From: JBOGVZ01 sp050692985
GTDB lineage: Bacteria; Actinomycetota; UBA4738; CALAEC01
Assembly (NCBI GenBank): GCA_050692985.1
Contig: JBOGVZ010000061.1
Span: 1-64,000, forward strand
Length of the DNA: 64,000 nucleotides
Direction: 5' to 3'
The position numbers were made by a program, and so were the translations under genes. The notes beneath the pieces were generated by a model. That model made no database searches and was not told the origin of the DNA. It saw only the letters and a program-made list of their open reading frames with translations. Of this stretch, positions 39,921-48,393 are shown in pieces; the first letter of the stretch is position 1; each line of letters opens with the position of its first letter.

Positions 39921-40526
39921 CTACACGGCGGCCGGTGCGCCCTCGAGTCGCAGCAGGAACCGCTTGCGGTCCAGACCGCCGGTGTAGCCCCCCAGCCCGC
40001 CGCCCGAGTGCACCACCCGGTGACAGGGGACCACCACCGGCACCGGGTTCCGCCCCAGGGCGTTTCCCGCCGCCCGGCTGGCCCGGGGGCTCCCGGCCCG
40101 CGAGGCCACCTGCCGGTAGGTGGACACCCGTCCGTACGGGATGCGGGCGGCCGCCCGCAGCACCCGGCGCGAGAACCCCCGGGCCAGCTCGAGGTCCACC
40201 GGCATCTCGAACCGGCGTCGGCGCCCCCCGAAGTACTCGTCGAGCTCGCGGCGGACCTCGTCCAGGGCCCCCGGCGCCTCCAGGACCCGCGGCGAGACCC
40301 TGCTCGCCAGCTCCATCAGCACCGCGTCCGTGCCCTCGTCGGGATAGGCCAGCCGCACCAGGCCGCGGGGAGTGGCCGCCACCAGGAGCGACCCCAGGGG
40401 GGAAGCCACCTCGGCGTAGGCCACGTCCAGCAGCCCCTCCCCCGCCGCACCCTGGGTCACCCGGGCCGCGGCCCGCGCGGCCTCGTCCCCGAACCCCCTC
40501 CCGAGCGCTCGATCCACCTCACTCAT
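39921..40526 (-). CDS. ogt: Methylated-DNA-protein-cysteine methyltransferase
   Basis: Removes alkyl groups from O6-alkylguanine by transfer to its own Cys. About 201 residues; the C-terminal domain has the helix-turn-helix region YGRVSTYRQVASRAGSP and the active-site PCHRVVHSGG, with GGYTGGLDRKRFLL after it. An N-terminal extension of about 30 residues is Arg/Ala-rich. GGAGG precedes the ATG, which overlaps the sigma factor stop (ATGA). Coupling to an ECF sigma factor suggests stress-controlled expression. Confidence 0.93.
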   Translation of the reverse strand: MSEVDRALGRGFGDEAARAAARVTQGAAGEGLLDVAYAEVASPLGSLLVAATPRGLVRLAYPDEGTDAVLMELASRVSPRVLEAPGALDEVRRELDEYFGGRRRRFEMPVDLELARGFSRRVLRAAARIPYGRVSTYRQVASRAGSPRASRAAGNALGRNPVPVVVPCHRVVHSGGGLGGYTGGLDRKRFLLRLEGAPAAV

Positions 40527-41026
40527 CCCAGCACCTCCCGCAGCTTCGTGAGCGCCTCGCGGACGCTCTGCCGCGCCGCCGCCTCGCTGCTCCCCAGCAC
40601 CAGCCCGATCTCCCGGTACGGCAGTCCGATGGCGTGCCGCAAGTACACCGCCCCCCGCTGCTTGGGCGGCAGGGCGGCCACGGCCTCCCACACCGCGCGG
40701 TCCCCCGGTTCCACCGCGCTGGGCGCGGCCACATCGTCGGCCGCTCCTCCCGGCTCGGGCCGGCGGCGCCTGGCCCGAACGGAGTCGATGGCCTTCCGGT
40801 GGGCGATCGTCAGCACCCACGACCGCAGGTTCGAGCCGTCTCGCAGCCGGGGGTAGGAGCGGAGCGCCGCCAGGAACGTCTCCTGGAAGCAGTCCTCGGC
40901 CTCCTGGGGCCCCACCAGGGCCACCAGGAACCGGTACACGTCCTCCCGGTGCGCGTCGAGGAGCGACTGGAACGGCGGCGGCCTCACGGAGATGGAACGC
41001 CGGGGACCCCGGGAACGTGAGGTCAC
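40523..41026 (-). CDS. ECF-family RNA polymerase sigma factor
   Basis: About 167 residues. Sigma region 2 covers residues 20-85 (HREDVYRFLVALVG, DCFQETFLAAL, RSWVLTIAHRKAIDSVR) and region 4 covers 110-165 (LPPKQRGAVYLRHAIGLPYR, VREALTKLREVL). The acidic/aromatic DCFQETF helix binds core polymerase. GTG 41026 overlaps the upstream hydrolase stop (GTGA) and is preferred; GTG 40987 is an alternative. No anti-sigma factor gene is adjacent. The downstream ogt is coupled by an ATGA overlap. Confidence 0.9.
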   Translation of the reverse strand: MTSRSRGPRRSISVRPPPFQSLLDAHREDVYRFLVALVGPQEAEDCFQETFLAALRSYPRLRDGSNLRSWVLTIAHRKAIDSVRARRRRPEPGGAADDVAAPSAVEPGDRAVWEAVAALPPKQRGAVYLRHAIGLPYREIGLVLGSSEAAARQSVREALTKLREVLG

Positions 41027-41799
41027 CGAGGCGGCAGCGACTCGACGATCCGCCGGGCGATGCGCTCGGCGAAGGCCGGCCCGAACCCATCCTCGGCGTG
41101 GCCGAACGGCCGGCCCAGCATGAGGCGCTTGGGCTCCCGGGCCCGGCGGTACAGCCGCCAGGCCTCCTCCTCCCCGAAGAAGCGGTCGTCCCGGCCGTGC
41201 ACCAGGATCACCGGAGTGGGGGCGATCCGCCCCACCACCTGCTCCGGGTCCTCGGGCCAGTCCCACTCGTCGGTGGTGACCCTGACCCCCACGGTCCGGG
41301 CCATCCGCCGGCCGGCCGGGGTGACCGTCAGCCACCGGAGCTGCCGGACGGCCCTGGAGTCGTGTCCGTCCCACCGGGCCGGGGTGGAGATGGCCACCAC
41401 CGCGTCCGCCCCGCCCCGGTACGCGGCGTGCCGGAGGACGGCGATGCCCCCCATGGACCCGCCCATCGTCACCACCGGGCGGCCCGCATCCTCGTCCCGG
41501 GCCACCCGGACCACGGCGTCGACGTCGAGGTACTCCCGGTCGCCGAACGTCGAAACCCCGCCACTCCCTCCGTGGCCGCGGAGGTCGAAGGCGTAGACCG
41601 TGAACCACCGGGTGAGCTCCTCCACGAACCGGACGATCCGCTCCTTGCGGTGCCATCCCAGGAAACCGTGGCAGAAGACCAGGGCCGGCCCGGCGCGCCC
41701 CACCCGCGAGCCCACCAGGGCCACGCCGTCTTCGGTTCGCGCTCCGAAGGGGTGGGCCTCCCGGTACCGCCGGGACAGCACCGTGACCACGTAGGACAC
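41023..41799 (-). CDS. Alpha/beta-fold hydrolase
   Basis: About 258 residues. The oxyanion-hole strand FCHGFLGWH, DLRGHGGSGG, the nucleophile elbow GGSMGGIAV, an acid in VHGRDDRFF and a late His in FGHAEDG give a complete hydrolase core. The protein resembles small serine esterases or lysophospholipase-like enzymes. GTG 41799 follows TACCCT by eight bases with no Shine-Dalgarno sequence. It is the first gene of a run with the sigma factor and ogt, all linked by 4-base overlaps, and is divergent from glnR. The substrate is unknown. Confidence 0.85.
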   Translation of the reverse strand: MSYVVTVLSRRYREAHPFGARTEDGVALVGSRVGRAGPALVFCHGFLGWHRKERIVRFVEELTRWFTVYAFDLRGHGGSGGVSTFGDREYLDVDAVVRVARDEDAGRPVVTMGGSMGGIAVLRHAAYRGGADAVVAISTPARWDGHDSRAVRQLRWLTVTPAGRRMARTVGVRVTTDEWDWPEDPEQVVGRIAPTPVILVHGRDDRFFGEEEAWRLYRRAREPKRLMLGRPFGHAEDGFGPAFAERIARRIVESLPPR

Positions 41800-41807
41800 G
41801 GGTTCCG

Positions 41808-41813
41808 AGGGTA
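41808..41813 (-). promoter_or_regulatory. Leaderless-type -10 box (TACCCT) of the hydrolase operon
   Basis: TACCCT on the minus strand is eight bases from the GTG at 41799. It lies back to back with the glnR promoter. Confidence 0.55.
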
Positions 41814-41825
41814 CAGCCTGTTTGC

Positions 41826-41831
41826 TACGCT
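41826..41831 (+). promoter_or_regulatory. Leaderless-type -10 box (TACGCT) of glnR
   Basis: TACGCT is seven bases before the GTG of glnR at 41839; no ribosome binding site is present. The two -10 boxes of this divergent pair are only 12 bases apart. Confidence 0.55.
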
Positions 41832-41838
41832 CGCCGCG

Positions 41839-42501
41839 GTGCGACGGATCCTGTTCCTCACCGACCGCGCTCCCAACGAGGTCCTCCCCGCCGCGGTGGC
41901 GCTGGGCGCCGACCTCAAGGTCGAGCCGCCCGTGCCCGACTCGCTGTCTCGCCTGCCCGACGTGGTCCCCGACGTGCTCGTCGTGGACGCCGGGCCCGAC
42001 GCGGGCCGGGCCTTCGAACTGCTGTCGGTGCTGCGGGCCGCGGGCTCGCCGATCGGCGTGCTGGTGGTCCTGCCCCGGGGGGCCACGGACAGCCAGCCTT
42101 GGGAGGAGGTTGCCGATGACTTCGTCCACCCGGACGCCTCCGAGGGGGAGGTCCGGCTGCGCCTGGCCATGCTCAGGGTCCGGAGGGGGGAGGTCGGGGA
42201 GGCCGTGGTCCGGCTCGGCCCGGTGGCCATCAACGTCGAGACCTACCAGGTCACCGTGGGCGGGCAGCCGCTGGACCTGACCTACAAGGAGTTCGAGCTG
42301 CTCCGGTACCTGGCCGAGCACGCCGGCCGCGTGTACACCCGGGCCAAGCTCCTCCAGGAGGTGTGGGGCTACGACTTCTACGGCGGCACCCGCACCGTGG
42401 ACGTCCACATCCGCCGCCTCCGGGCCAAGCTGGGCCCGGCCCACGAGCACCTCATCGAGACGGTCCGCGGCGTCGGCTACCGTGCGGCCGAGGCGACCTG
42501 A
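41839..42501 (+). CDS. glnR: Nitrogen regulator GlnR (OmpR-type)
   Basis: About 220 residues, matching actinobacterial GlnR. The receiver-like domain (1-110) starts with ILFLTDRAPNEVLPA and has Asp50 (VLVVDAG) where Streptomyces GlnR has its conserved Asp, but lacks the full acidic pocket, as expected for this orphan regulator. The winged-helix output domain (about 125-215) contains LDLTYKEFELLRYLAEH, VWGYDFYGGTRTVDVHIRRL and a VGYR end, nearly identical to GlnR. It regulates nitrogen assimilation. A GlnR-type operator lies between it and glnA, the next gene. Confidence 0.9.
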   Translation: MRRILFLTDRAPNEVLPAAVALGADLKVEPPVPDSLSRLPDVVPDVLVVDAGPDAGRAFELLSVLRAAGSPIGVLVVLPRGATDSQPWEEVADDFVHPDASEGEVRLRLAMLRVRRGEVGEAVVRLGPVAINVETYQVTVGGQPLDLTYKEFELLRYLAEHAGRVYTRAKLLQEVWGYDFYGGTRTVDVHIRRLRAKLGPAHEHLIETVRGVGYRAAEAT

Positions 42502-42559
42502 CCGGGTTCGCTCGCCGTCCGGTCATCGGCTCCGTGGTGGCCGGGGCGGGCCACCCCCA

Positions 42560-42598
42560 CTGACCCCCACCGAAACACAGATTTAACGTCCGCGAAAC
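42560..42598 (+). promoter_or_regulatory. GlnR operator upstream of glnA
   Basis: Two a/b half-site pairs are present: cTGAC (42560-42564) and GAAAC (42572-42576), then tTAAC (42583-42587) and GAAAC (42594-42598). The second pair has the exact gTnAC-n6-GaAAC spacing; the first has one extra base. The two GAAAC sites are 22 bp apart, as in known GlnR boxes. Confidence 0.7.
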
Positions 42599-42654
42599 CA
42601 GCGGGCAAAGTGGCCCCGCTAGCCTGCGTCTCGACCGAGCGGAAGGAGGGTCGA

Positions 42655-44076
42655 GTGGCAACGCCCAAGGACGTGCTGGACCTGGCCAAGAAGGCCGAGG
42701 CCCGGGTCGTGGACTTCAGGTTCTGCGACCTGCCCGGACTCATGCAGCACTTCTCCGTGCCCATCTCCGAGCTCACCGAGGAGGGCTTCGAAACCGGCTT
42801 CGGGTTCGACGGATCGTCGATCCGAGGCTTCCAGGAGATCCAGGAGTCCGACATGCTCCTGGTGCCCGACCCCGAGGGGGCCTACATCGACCCCTTCCTG
42901 GCCCACGCCACGCTCGTGGTCCCCTGCTTCGTGCGGGACCCCATCACCGGCGAGATGTATACCAGGGACCCCCGGTACATCGCCCGCAAGGCCGAGCTGT
43001 ACCTGGCCCAGACCGGGATCGCCGACACCTCCTACTGGGGCCCGGAGTGCGAGTTCTACATCTTCGACTCGATCCGGTTCGACCAGAACCAGCACGAGGG
43101 CTACTACCACATCGACGCCATCGAGGGCGTATGGAACTCCGGGGCCGAGGAGGGCGGGCGCAACCTCGGCTACAAGCCCCGGTACAAGGAGGGGTACTTC
43201 CCCCTGCCGCCCATGGACCACTACCAGGACCTCCGCTCGGAGATGATGCTCAAGCTGGAAGAGGTGGGGATCAAGATCGAGGTCCACCACCACGAGGTGG
43301 GCACGGCCGGGCAGGCCGAGATCGACATGCGTTACGACACCCTGGTGAAGACCGCGGACAACGTCATGAAGTACAAGTACGTGGTCAAGAACACCGCCAG
43401 CCAGGCCGGCAAGACCGTCACGTTCATGCCCAAGCCGATCTTCCAGGACAACGGCTCGGGCATGCACACCCACCAGAGCCTGTGGAAGAACGGCGAGCCG
43501 CTGTTCTGGGACGAGCTGGGCTACGCGCAGATCTCCGACCTGTGCCGGTGGTACATCGGGGGGCTGCTGGCCCACGCCCCCGCCCTGCTGGCCTTCGCCG
43601 CGCCCACCACGAACTCGTACCGGCGGCTGGTGCCCGGCTACGAGGCCCCCATCAACCTGGTGTATTCGCAGCGGAACCGCTCGGCGTGCGCCCGCATCCC
43701 CGTCTACTACAAGACCCCGGCGGCCAAGCGGGTGGAGTTCAGGTCGCCGGACCCCTCGGCCAACCCGTACCTGGCGTTCAGCGCGATGCTGCTGGCCGGC
43801 CTGGACGGGATCAAGAACAAGACCGAACCCCCGGACCCCATCGACAAGGACCTCTACGACCTCCCGCCGGAAGAGGCGGCCCAGGTGAAGCAGGTGCCGG
43901 GGTCGTTGGAGGAGGTCCTCGACGCGCTGGAGGCCGACCACGGGTTCCTGCTGGAGGGCGGCGTGTTCACCCAGGACGTGATCGACACCTGGATCGAGTA
44001 CAAGCGCGAGCACGAGGTGGACGCCATCCGCCTCCGCCCCCACCCGTACGAGTTCTACCTCCTGTACGACATCTAG
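42655..44076 (+). CDS. glnA: Glutamine synthetase, GSI-beta type
   Basis: Main ammonium-assimilating enzyme, making glutamine from glutamate, ammonia and ATP. The 473-residue length and sequence match the adenylylated beta type. Active-site motifs are GFDGSSIRGFQ (Asp50 loop), the metal Glu in PECEFYIFD, HHHEVGTAGQAEID, GSGMHTHQSL, the NSYRRLVPGYEAP flap with Glu, and SQRNRSACARI. The adenylylation Tyr is in KDLYDLPPEE. GGAAGGAGGG precedes the GTG. The GlnE adenylyltransferase is encoded downstream on the opposite strand, the same order as in mycobacteria. Confidence 0.96.
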   Translation: MATPKDVLDLAKKAEARVVDFRFCDLPGLMQHFSVPISELTEEGFETGFGFDGSSIRGFQEIQESDMLLVPDPEGAYIDPFLAHATLVVPCFVRDPITGEMYTRDPRYIARKAELYLAQTGIADTSYWGPECEFYIFDSIRFDQNQHEGYYHIDAIEGVWNSGAEEGGRNLGYKPRYKEGYFPLPPMDHYQDLRSEMMLKLEEVGIKIEVHHHEVGTAGQAEIDMRYDTLVKTADNVMKYKYVVKNTASQAGKTVTFMPKPIFQDNGSGMHTHQSLWKNGEPLFWDELGYAQISDLCRWYIGGLLAHAPALLAFAAPTTNSYRRLVPGYEAPINLVYSQRNRSACARIPVYYKTPAAKRVEFRSPDPSANPYLAFSAMLLAGLDGIKNKTEPPDPIDKDLYDLPPEEAAQVKQVPGSLEEVLDALEADHGFLLEGGVFTQDVIDTWIEYKREHEVDAIRLRPHPYEFYLLYDI

Positions 44077-44102
44077 AGCCGGACCACTCGGTCGCGCCGG
44101 AC

Positions 44103-44124
44103 GGCCGCCCCTTCCCCGGCGGCC
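44103..44124. terminator. Perfect hairpin between convergent glnA and glnE
   Basis: GGCCGCC (44103-44109) and GGCGGCC (44118-44124) form a perfect 7-bp stem over an eight-base pyrimidine-rich loop. There is no U-tract. It sits in the 72-base gap between the two convergent genes and could stop transcription from both sides. Confidence 0.5.
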
Positions 44125-44148
44125 GCCGGTCCGGGAGGGCCGGCCCGC

Positions 44149-46791
44149 TCACCCCTCCTCGCCGTAGAAGACCCGCTCCATGGCTCGGCGGGCCCGGCGG
44201 GTGACCCTGCGGTAGTCCTCCAGGAACCGCTGCCGCGGGTACTCCTCGTACCCCAGCAGCCGGGCCAGGGCCAGTTGGGCCTCGGGGCTGGGAGGGATGG
44301 CCTCGGCGTGCACCCGGCGATCGATCTCCATGGCGTTCTTGACCTCGCTGAGGAACACGTAGGCCTCGCCCAGCGCCAGGCTCACGCTGTCCTCGACCAG
44401 CCGCTCGCGCGACAGCGCCTCCAGCGCCTCTAGGGTGTGCCGGCGGCGCAGCTCCGGGCGGTGGACCCCGTGCCGCATCTGTGACAGCTCCACCGCGAAG
44501 CTCACGTCGGCCAGGCCCCCGTACCCCAGCTTGAAGTGGAAGCGCCGGGCGTCGGGGGGGCGGACTCGCTCCTGCTCCATCCGCACCCGCATCCGTCGAA
44601 CCTCGGCCTCTCGCTCGACCGGCAGGAGCTCCGGGTACGCGAAGTCCCCGGCCGCACCGACCAGCCTTCGGCCGAGCTCCTCCTGGCCGGCCACGAACCT
44701 GGTCTTCAGCAGCGATTGGAACTCCCACGTCTGCCCCCACCGCTCCCAGTACTCGAGGTAGGCGGCCAGCGAGCGGGCCAGCGGCCCGCTCCGTCCCTCC
44801 GGCCGGAGGTCGGGGTCGGCCTCGAATCCCCGGTCCCGGATGCCCGCCAGGACGGCCGTGGCCGCCCGTTCCGCCTCCGCGAAGGCCTGTGGGCCCTCCC
44901 CCTCGTACACGAACACCACGTCCAGGTCGGATGCGAAGTTCAGCTCCTGGCCCCCCAGCTTCCCCAGGCCGATCACGGCGAACGGGAGCGTGGGGGCAGC
45001 GTCGGCCACCGCTTCGGACACGACGGCGTCGGCCACACGAGTGAGCGCCCGCCCCGACTCGGGCACGGCCAGCTGCCCGGCGGCGTAGGCGGCCCCTACC
45101 GCCACCAGCAGGTCGGCGGGAGCGTCACCGTCCGCCTGGCCACCGAGGGCAGCCACCGCTTCCGGCCGGGCCACCAGCAGGTCCGAGAGCCACGAGGAAG
45201 CCCCCACGGTGAGGGCCAGGCGCCGGGCCACCTCGGGGTTCGAGGCCAGCCGGTCGGGGGCGTGGGCGTCGGCCCGGAGCGCTTCGATCACCCGCTCGAA
45301 GCGCACCAGCGCCGCGTCGGGGTCGGGGGACAGGGCCAGGGCCGGCGCGGTCACGGGGAACAGGTGCTGGAGCACGCGGCCCAGGCGATCCCCGGGGTCG
45401 ACCAGGCGATCCAGCCGCCGGTAGGCCGCATCGGGGTCGCGGAGCCCGAACCCGGCAAGCAGCTCCACCGTGGCTTCGCGGTCGGTCCCCGGCCGGGGGA
45501 CGGCAGGGCCGGCGAAGGCCTCCAGCATGGGCCGGTAGAAGAGCCGCTCGTGCAGGCCCCGCACCACGCGCGTGTGCCGCCGGTAGTCCGCGGCGAGGGC
45601 GTCCCCGTCGGCCAGGCCCATGGATCGGGCCACCCGCCGGCGCGAGGGCTCGTCCCCCGGCAGCTCGTGGGTCTGGACGTCGCGGGCCAGCTGGAGCCGG
45701 TGCTCCAGGGTGCGCAGGAACCGGTACGACCCCGCCAGGGCGTCCGCATCCGCCGTGGCCACGTATCCCTGCTCACCCAGCGCCGCCAGGGCCCGGAGGG
45801 TGTTCGGCTCCCGGAGGCGCGAGTCACGGCGGCCGTGGACCAGCTGGAGCAGCTGCACGGCGAACTCCACGTCGCGGATCCCGCCCCGGCCCCGCTTGAC
45901 CTCGGTGGCCTCCTTCCCCCGGGCACGGACGTACTCCTCGATGCGGACCTTCATCTGCCGGACGTCTTCGATGGCCGACGGCTCCAGGTGCTCCGGATAC
46001 ACGACCGGGGCCAGCTCGTCCAGCAGGAGCGCGCCGAGTGGCATGTCGCCGGCCACCGGGCGGGCCTTGAGCAGCGCCTGCTTTTCCCAGGTGGCGGCGT
46101 GCCGCCGGTAGTAGTCGGACGTCGCGGACAGCGAGCGGGACAGGGCGCCGGCCCGGCCCTCGGGGCGGAGGGACGCGTCGACCCGGAGGGCCACCCCTTC
46201 GGCCGTGGCCTCGGAGAGCAGCGCGATCGCCCGGGCGGCCCGGCCTCCCGCCTCCGCCTGGGCCTCGGCCCCGCCCTGGCGGTGCACGAACAGCACGTCC
46301 ACATCGCTGGCGTAGTTGAGCTCGCCGCCGCCGAGCTTGCCCATGCCGATCACCGCCAGGCCCCCGCCGGCCGCCGCCACCGCGCCTTCCAGGCAGGCCT
46401 CCGCGATCGCGCTGACCTCGGTCACCACCTCCTCGAACGGGGCGCCTCCCAGGTCCCTGGCCGCCACGCGGAACAGCGCCCGCCGCCGGAACCGTCGCAA
46501 CCCGGCCTCCGGGCCGTGCCGGTCGATGTCGGCGGTGACCTCCACCGACAGGGCCGCCCGGTCCCGGGGGTGCAGCTCGGCGAACAAGGCGGCCTCCTCG
46601 GGGTGCGCCACCAGGAAGTCGGTCACCGCCGAAGAGAACCCCAGCAGCCGAAGGGCCGCACCGAGCACCCCGGGGTCGGCCAGGAGCTCGCGGGCCACCG
46701 GATCCTCGCCCACGCGGGAGAGGGCCACCCGGGCCAGGTCGGGGTCGGGCGCCGCGGCCAGGGCCCGGCCCAGCACCTCCGGCGAGGTCAC
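44149..46791 (-). CDS. glnE: Glutamine synthetase adenylyltransferase/deadenylyltransferase
   Basis: Attaches and removes AMP on the Tyr of GlnA in response to nitrogen state. The 880-residue protein has two nucleotidyltransferase domains in tandem: an N-terminal one with GGGELNYASDVDVLFVH and a C-terminal one with GGQELNFASDLDVVFVYEG, each followed by its helical GlnD-like cap. It is somewhat shorter than the E. coli (about 945) and Streptomyces (about 1000) enzymes. The GTG start lies at the very edge of a repeat array, which supplies the sequence upstream of it. It faces glnA across a hairpin. Confidence 0.94.
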   Translation of the reverse strand: MTSPEVLGRALAAAPDPDLARVALSRVGEDPVARELLADPGVLGAALRLLGFSSAVTDFLVAHPEEAALFAELHPRDRAALSVEVTADIDRHGPEAGLRRFRRRALFRVAARDLGGAPFEEVVTEVSAIAEACLEGAVAAAGGGLAVIGMGKLGGGELNYASDVDVLFVHRQGGAEAQAEAGGRAARAIALLSEATAEGVALRVDASLRPEGRAGALSRSLSATSDYYRRHAATWEKQALLKARPVAGDMPLGALLLDELAPVVYPEHLEPSAIEDVRQMKVRIEEYVRARGKEATEVKRGRGGIRDVEFAVQLLQLVHGRRDSRLREPNTLRALAALGEQGYVATADADALAGSYRFLRTLEHRLQLARDVQTHELPGDEPSRRRVARSMGLADGDALAADYRRHTRVVRGLHERLFYRPMLEAFAGPAVPRPGTDREATVELLAGFGLRDPDAAYRRLDRLVDPGDRLGRVLQHLFPVTAPALALSPDPDAALVRFERVIEALRADAHAPDRLASNPEVARRLALTVGASSWLSDLLVARPEAVAALGGQADGDAPADLLVAVGAAYAAGQLAVPESGRALTRVADAVVSEAVADAAPTLPFAVIGLGKLGGQELNFASDLDVVFVYEGEGPQAFAEAERAATAVLAGIRDRGFEADPDLRPEGRSGPLARSLAAYLEYWERWGQTWEFQSLLKTRFVAGQEELGRRLVGAAGDFAYPELLPVEREAEVRRMRVRMEQERVRPPDARRFHFKLGYGGLADVSFAVELSQMRHGVHRPELRRRHTLEALEALSRERLVEDSVSLALGEAYVFLSEVKNAMEIDRRVHAEAIPPSPEAQLALARLLGYEEYPRQRFLEDYRRVTRRARRAMERVFYGEEG

Positions 46792-46969
46792 CTTCCATTC
46801 CCGGGGGATCGCTCGCCGGGTGATCTCACCGCCCGTCTCCCTCGTGGCGAGCTACTCCCCCGGAGCCCCCTTCCATTCCCGGGGGATCGCTCGCCATTCC
46901 CGGGGGATCGCTCGCCGGATGATCTCACCGCCCGTCTCCTTCGTGGCGAGCTACTCCCATGGAGCCCCC
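46791..46969. repeat. Modular repeat array between glnE and glnA2
   Basis: The whole gap is repeats. Each unit reads tTCCATTCCC, GGGGGATCGCTCGCC, a 28-base segment with TGATCTCACCGCCCGTCTCC, then GGCGAGCTACTCCC and GGAGCCCC. Unit 1 is 46791-46869; unit 2 is 46870-46969 and carries an exact 21-bp tandem duplication (46875-46895 and 46896-46916). GGGGGA/TCCCCC and GCTCGCC/GGCGAGC arms can pair. The same arms occur at 132-270. It leaves glnE with a repeat-derived upstream region. Confidence 0.85.
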
Positions 46970-48292
46970 TCACAGGATCGGGAAGGACCGCTCGACCTCC
47001 CACGGCGTCACGTACGAGCGGTACGCCTGCCACTCGTCCCGCTTGTTGCGGATGAACCACTCGAAGACGTGCTCACCCAGGGCCTCGGCCACCAGGTCCG
47101 ATCGCTCCATGGCCGCCACCGCGCCGTGGAGGTTGTCCGGGAGCGAGGCGATCCCGGTGGCTCGCCGCTCCTCCTCGCTCATCTGATGGAGGTTGTCGGT
47201 GGCCTCCGGCGGGGGCTCCAGCTCTCGCTCGATCCCGTCGAGCCCCGCCGCCAGGATCACGGCGAACACCAGGTAGGGATTGCAGGCCGGGTCGGGGGCC
47301 CGGTATTCGACACGGCACGCCGTCTCGTCGTCCGGGCGGTCGGCCGGAACGCGCACCAGCGCCGAGCGGTTCCTCCGGGCCCAGCACACGTACACCGGGG
47401 CCTCGTACCCGGGGACCAGCCGCTTGTAGGAGTTCACCCACTGGTTCGTGACGGCGGTCATGGACGGCGCGTGGGCCAGCAGGCCGGCCACGAAGGAGCG
47501 ACCCGTCTTCGACAGCCGGGTCTCGGCGGTGGGATCGAACATCGCGTTCCGCTGGCCTTCGAGCAGCCGGAAGTGCGTGTGCATGCCCGAGCCCTGGATC
47601 CCCGCCGCGGGCTTCGGCATGAACGAGGCATGCAGCCCGGCCTCCTGGGCAACCTCCTTGATGGCCAACCGGGCGGTCATGAGCCCATCGGCCACGGCCA
47701 GGGCGTCCCCGGGAGCCAGGTCGACCTCGTGCTGGCTGGGAGCGTCCTCGTGGTGGGTCGTCTCCACCCCGACCCCCAGCGCTTCCAGGGTGGCCACGAC
47801 CCGGGTGCGGACCCGATCGGTCATCTCCGCCGGCGTCAGGTCGAAGTACCCTCCCCGGTCGAGCGGCTCGAAGGCCTCAGCCGAGCGCGACAGGAAGTAC
47901 TCCAGCTCGGGAGCGGCCACGAAGGCGTAGCCGCGCTCGGCGGCCCGCCGGAGGTTCCGGCGCAGGACCTGGCGGGGGTCGCCCTCGAACGGCGCCCCGT
48001 CCGGATAGGTGACGTCGCACAGCATGCGGGCCGCCGGGTCTTCGGCCGGCCACGGCAGGACCCGGAACGTCGAGGCGTCGGGGCGGGCCAGCATGTCGGC
48101 CTCCTCCACCCGGGCGAACCCCTCGATGGCCGATCCGTCGAACCCGATCCCCTCCCGGAAGCCCTTCTCGAGCTCCTCCACGGGGATGGCGAAGGACTTC
48201 AGGAATCCCAGGATGTCCGTGAACCACAAGCGGACGAAGCGGATCCGTCGCTCCTCCACCTCGGCCAGCACCCGCTCCGCAGCGGCGTCCAC
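46970..48292 (-). CDS. glnA2: Glutamine synthetase, GSI-alpha type (GlnA2)
   Basis: A 440-residue GS. The Asp50 loop (GFDGSAIEGF), metal site (APELEYF), HHEDAPSQHEVDL, GSGMHTH, NSYKRLVPGYEAP flap and ARRNRSALVRV are all present, so it should be catalytic. The adenylylation site reads DNLHQM, without the Tyr, so GlnE should not modify it. Its C-terminus (VAEALGEHVFEWFIRNKRDEW) closely resembles mycobacterial GlnA2, and the order glnA-glnE-glnA2 is the same. In Streptomyces some GS-like proteins act on polyamines, so that alternative remains open. GTG 48292 follows TAGCAT by seven bases. Confidence 0.9.
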   Translation of the reverse strand: MDAAAERVLAEVEERRIRFVRLWFTDILGFLKSFAIPVEELEKGFREGIGFDGSAIEGFARVEEADMLARPDASTFRVLPWPAEDPAARMLCDVTYPDGAPFEGDPRQVLRRNLRRAAERGYAFVAAPELEYFLSRSAEAFEPLDRGGYFDLTPAEMTDRVRTRVVATLEALGVGVETTHHEDAPSQHEVDLAPGDALAVADGLMTARLAIKEVAQEAGLHASFMPKPAAGIQGSGMHTHFRLLEGQRNAMFDPTAETRLSKTGRSFVAGLLAHAPSMTAVTNQWVNSYKRLVPGYEAPVYVCWARRNRSALVRVPADRPDDETACRVEYRAPDPACNPYLVFAVILAAGLDGIERELEPPPEATDNLHQMSEEERRATGIASLPDNLHGAVAAMERSDLVAEALGEHVFEWFIRNKRDEWQAYRSYVTPWEVERSFPIL

Positions 48293-48299
48293 GCTGGTG

Positions 48300-48305
48300 A
48301 TGCTA
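48300..48305 (-). promoter_or_regulatory. Leaderless-type -10 box (TAGCAT) of glnA2
   Basis: TAGCAT on the minus strand ends seven bases before the GTG at 48292; no Shine-Dalgarno is present. Confidence 0.5.
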
Positions 48306-48356
48306 GCGCCGCAGGCGCCCGTCGTGGCGGGTTCGGCCGCTCGGGCCCGACAGGAT

Positions 48357-48383
48357 TTAACCGGCCGGTAACAACGGGGAACC
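48357..48383. promoter_or_regulatory. Possible GlnR operator between two divergent GS genes
   Basis: tTAAC (48357-48361), six bases, GTAAC (48368-48372), six bases, GAACC (48379-48383). The spacing is exact for GlnR half-sites, but the b-type sites deviate from GAAAC. It lies where it could serve both divergent glutamine synthetase genes. Confidence 0.5.
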
Positions 48384-48393
48384 GTTCGTGGGC

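Noticed and set aside
46791..46969. CRISPR array
   Set aside because: There are only two irregular units with similar, not unique, inner segments, and no cas genes nearby.
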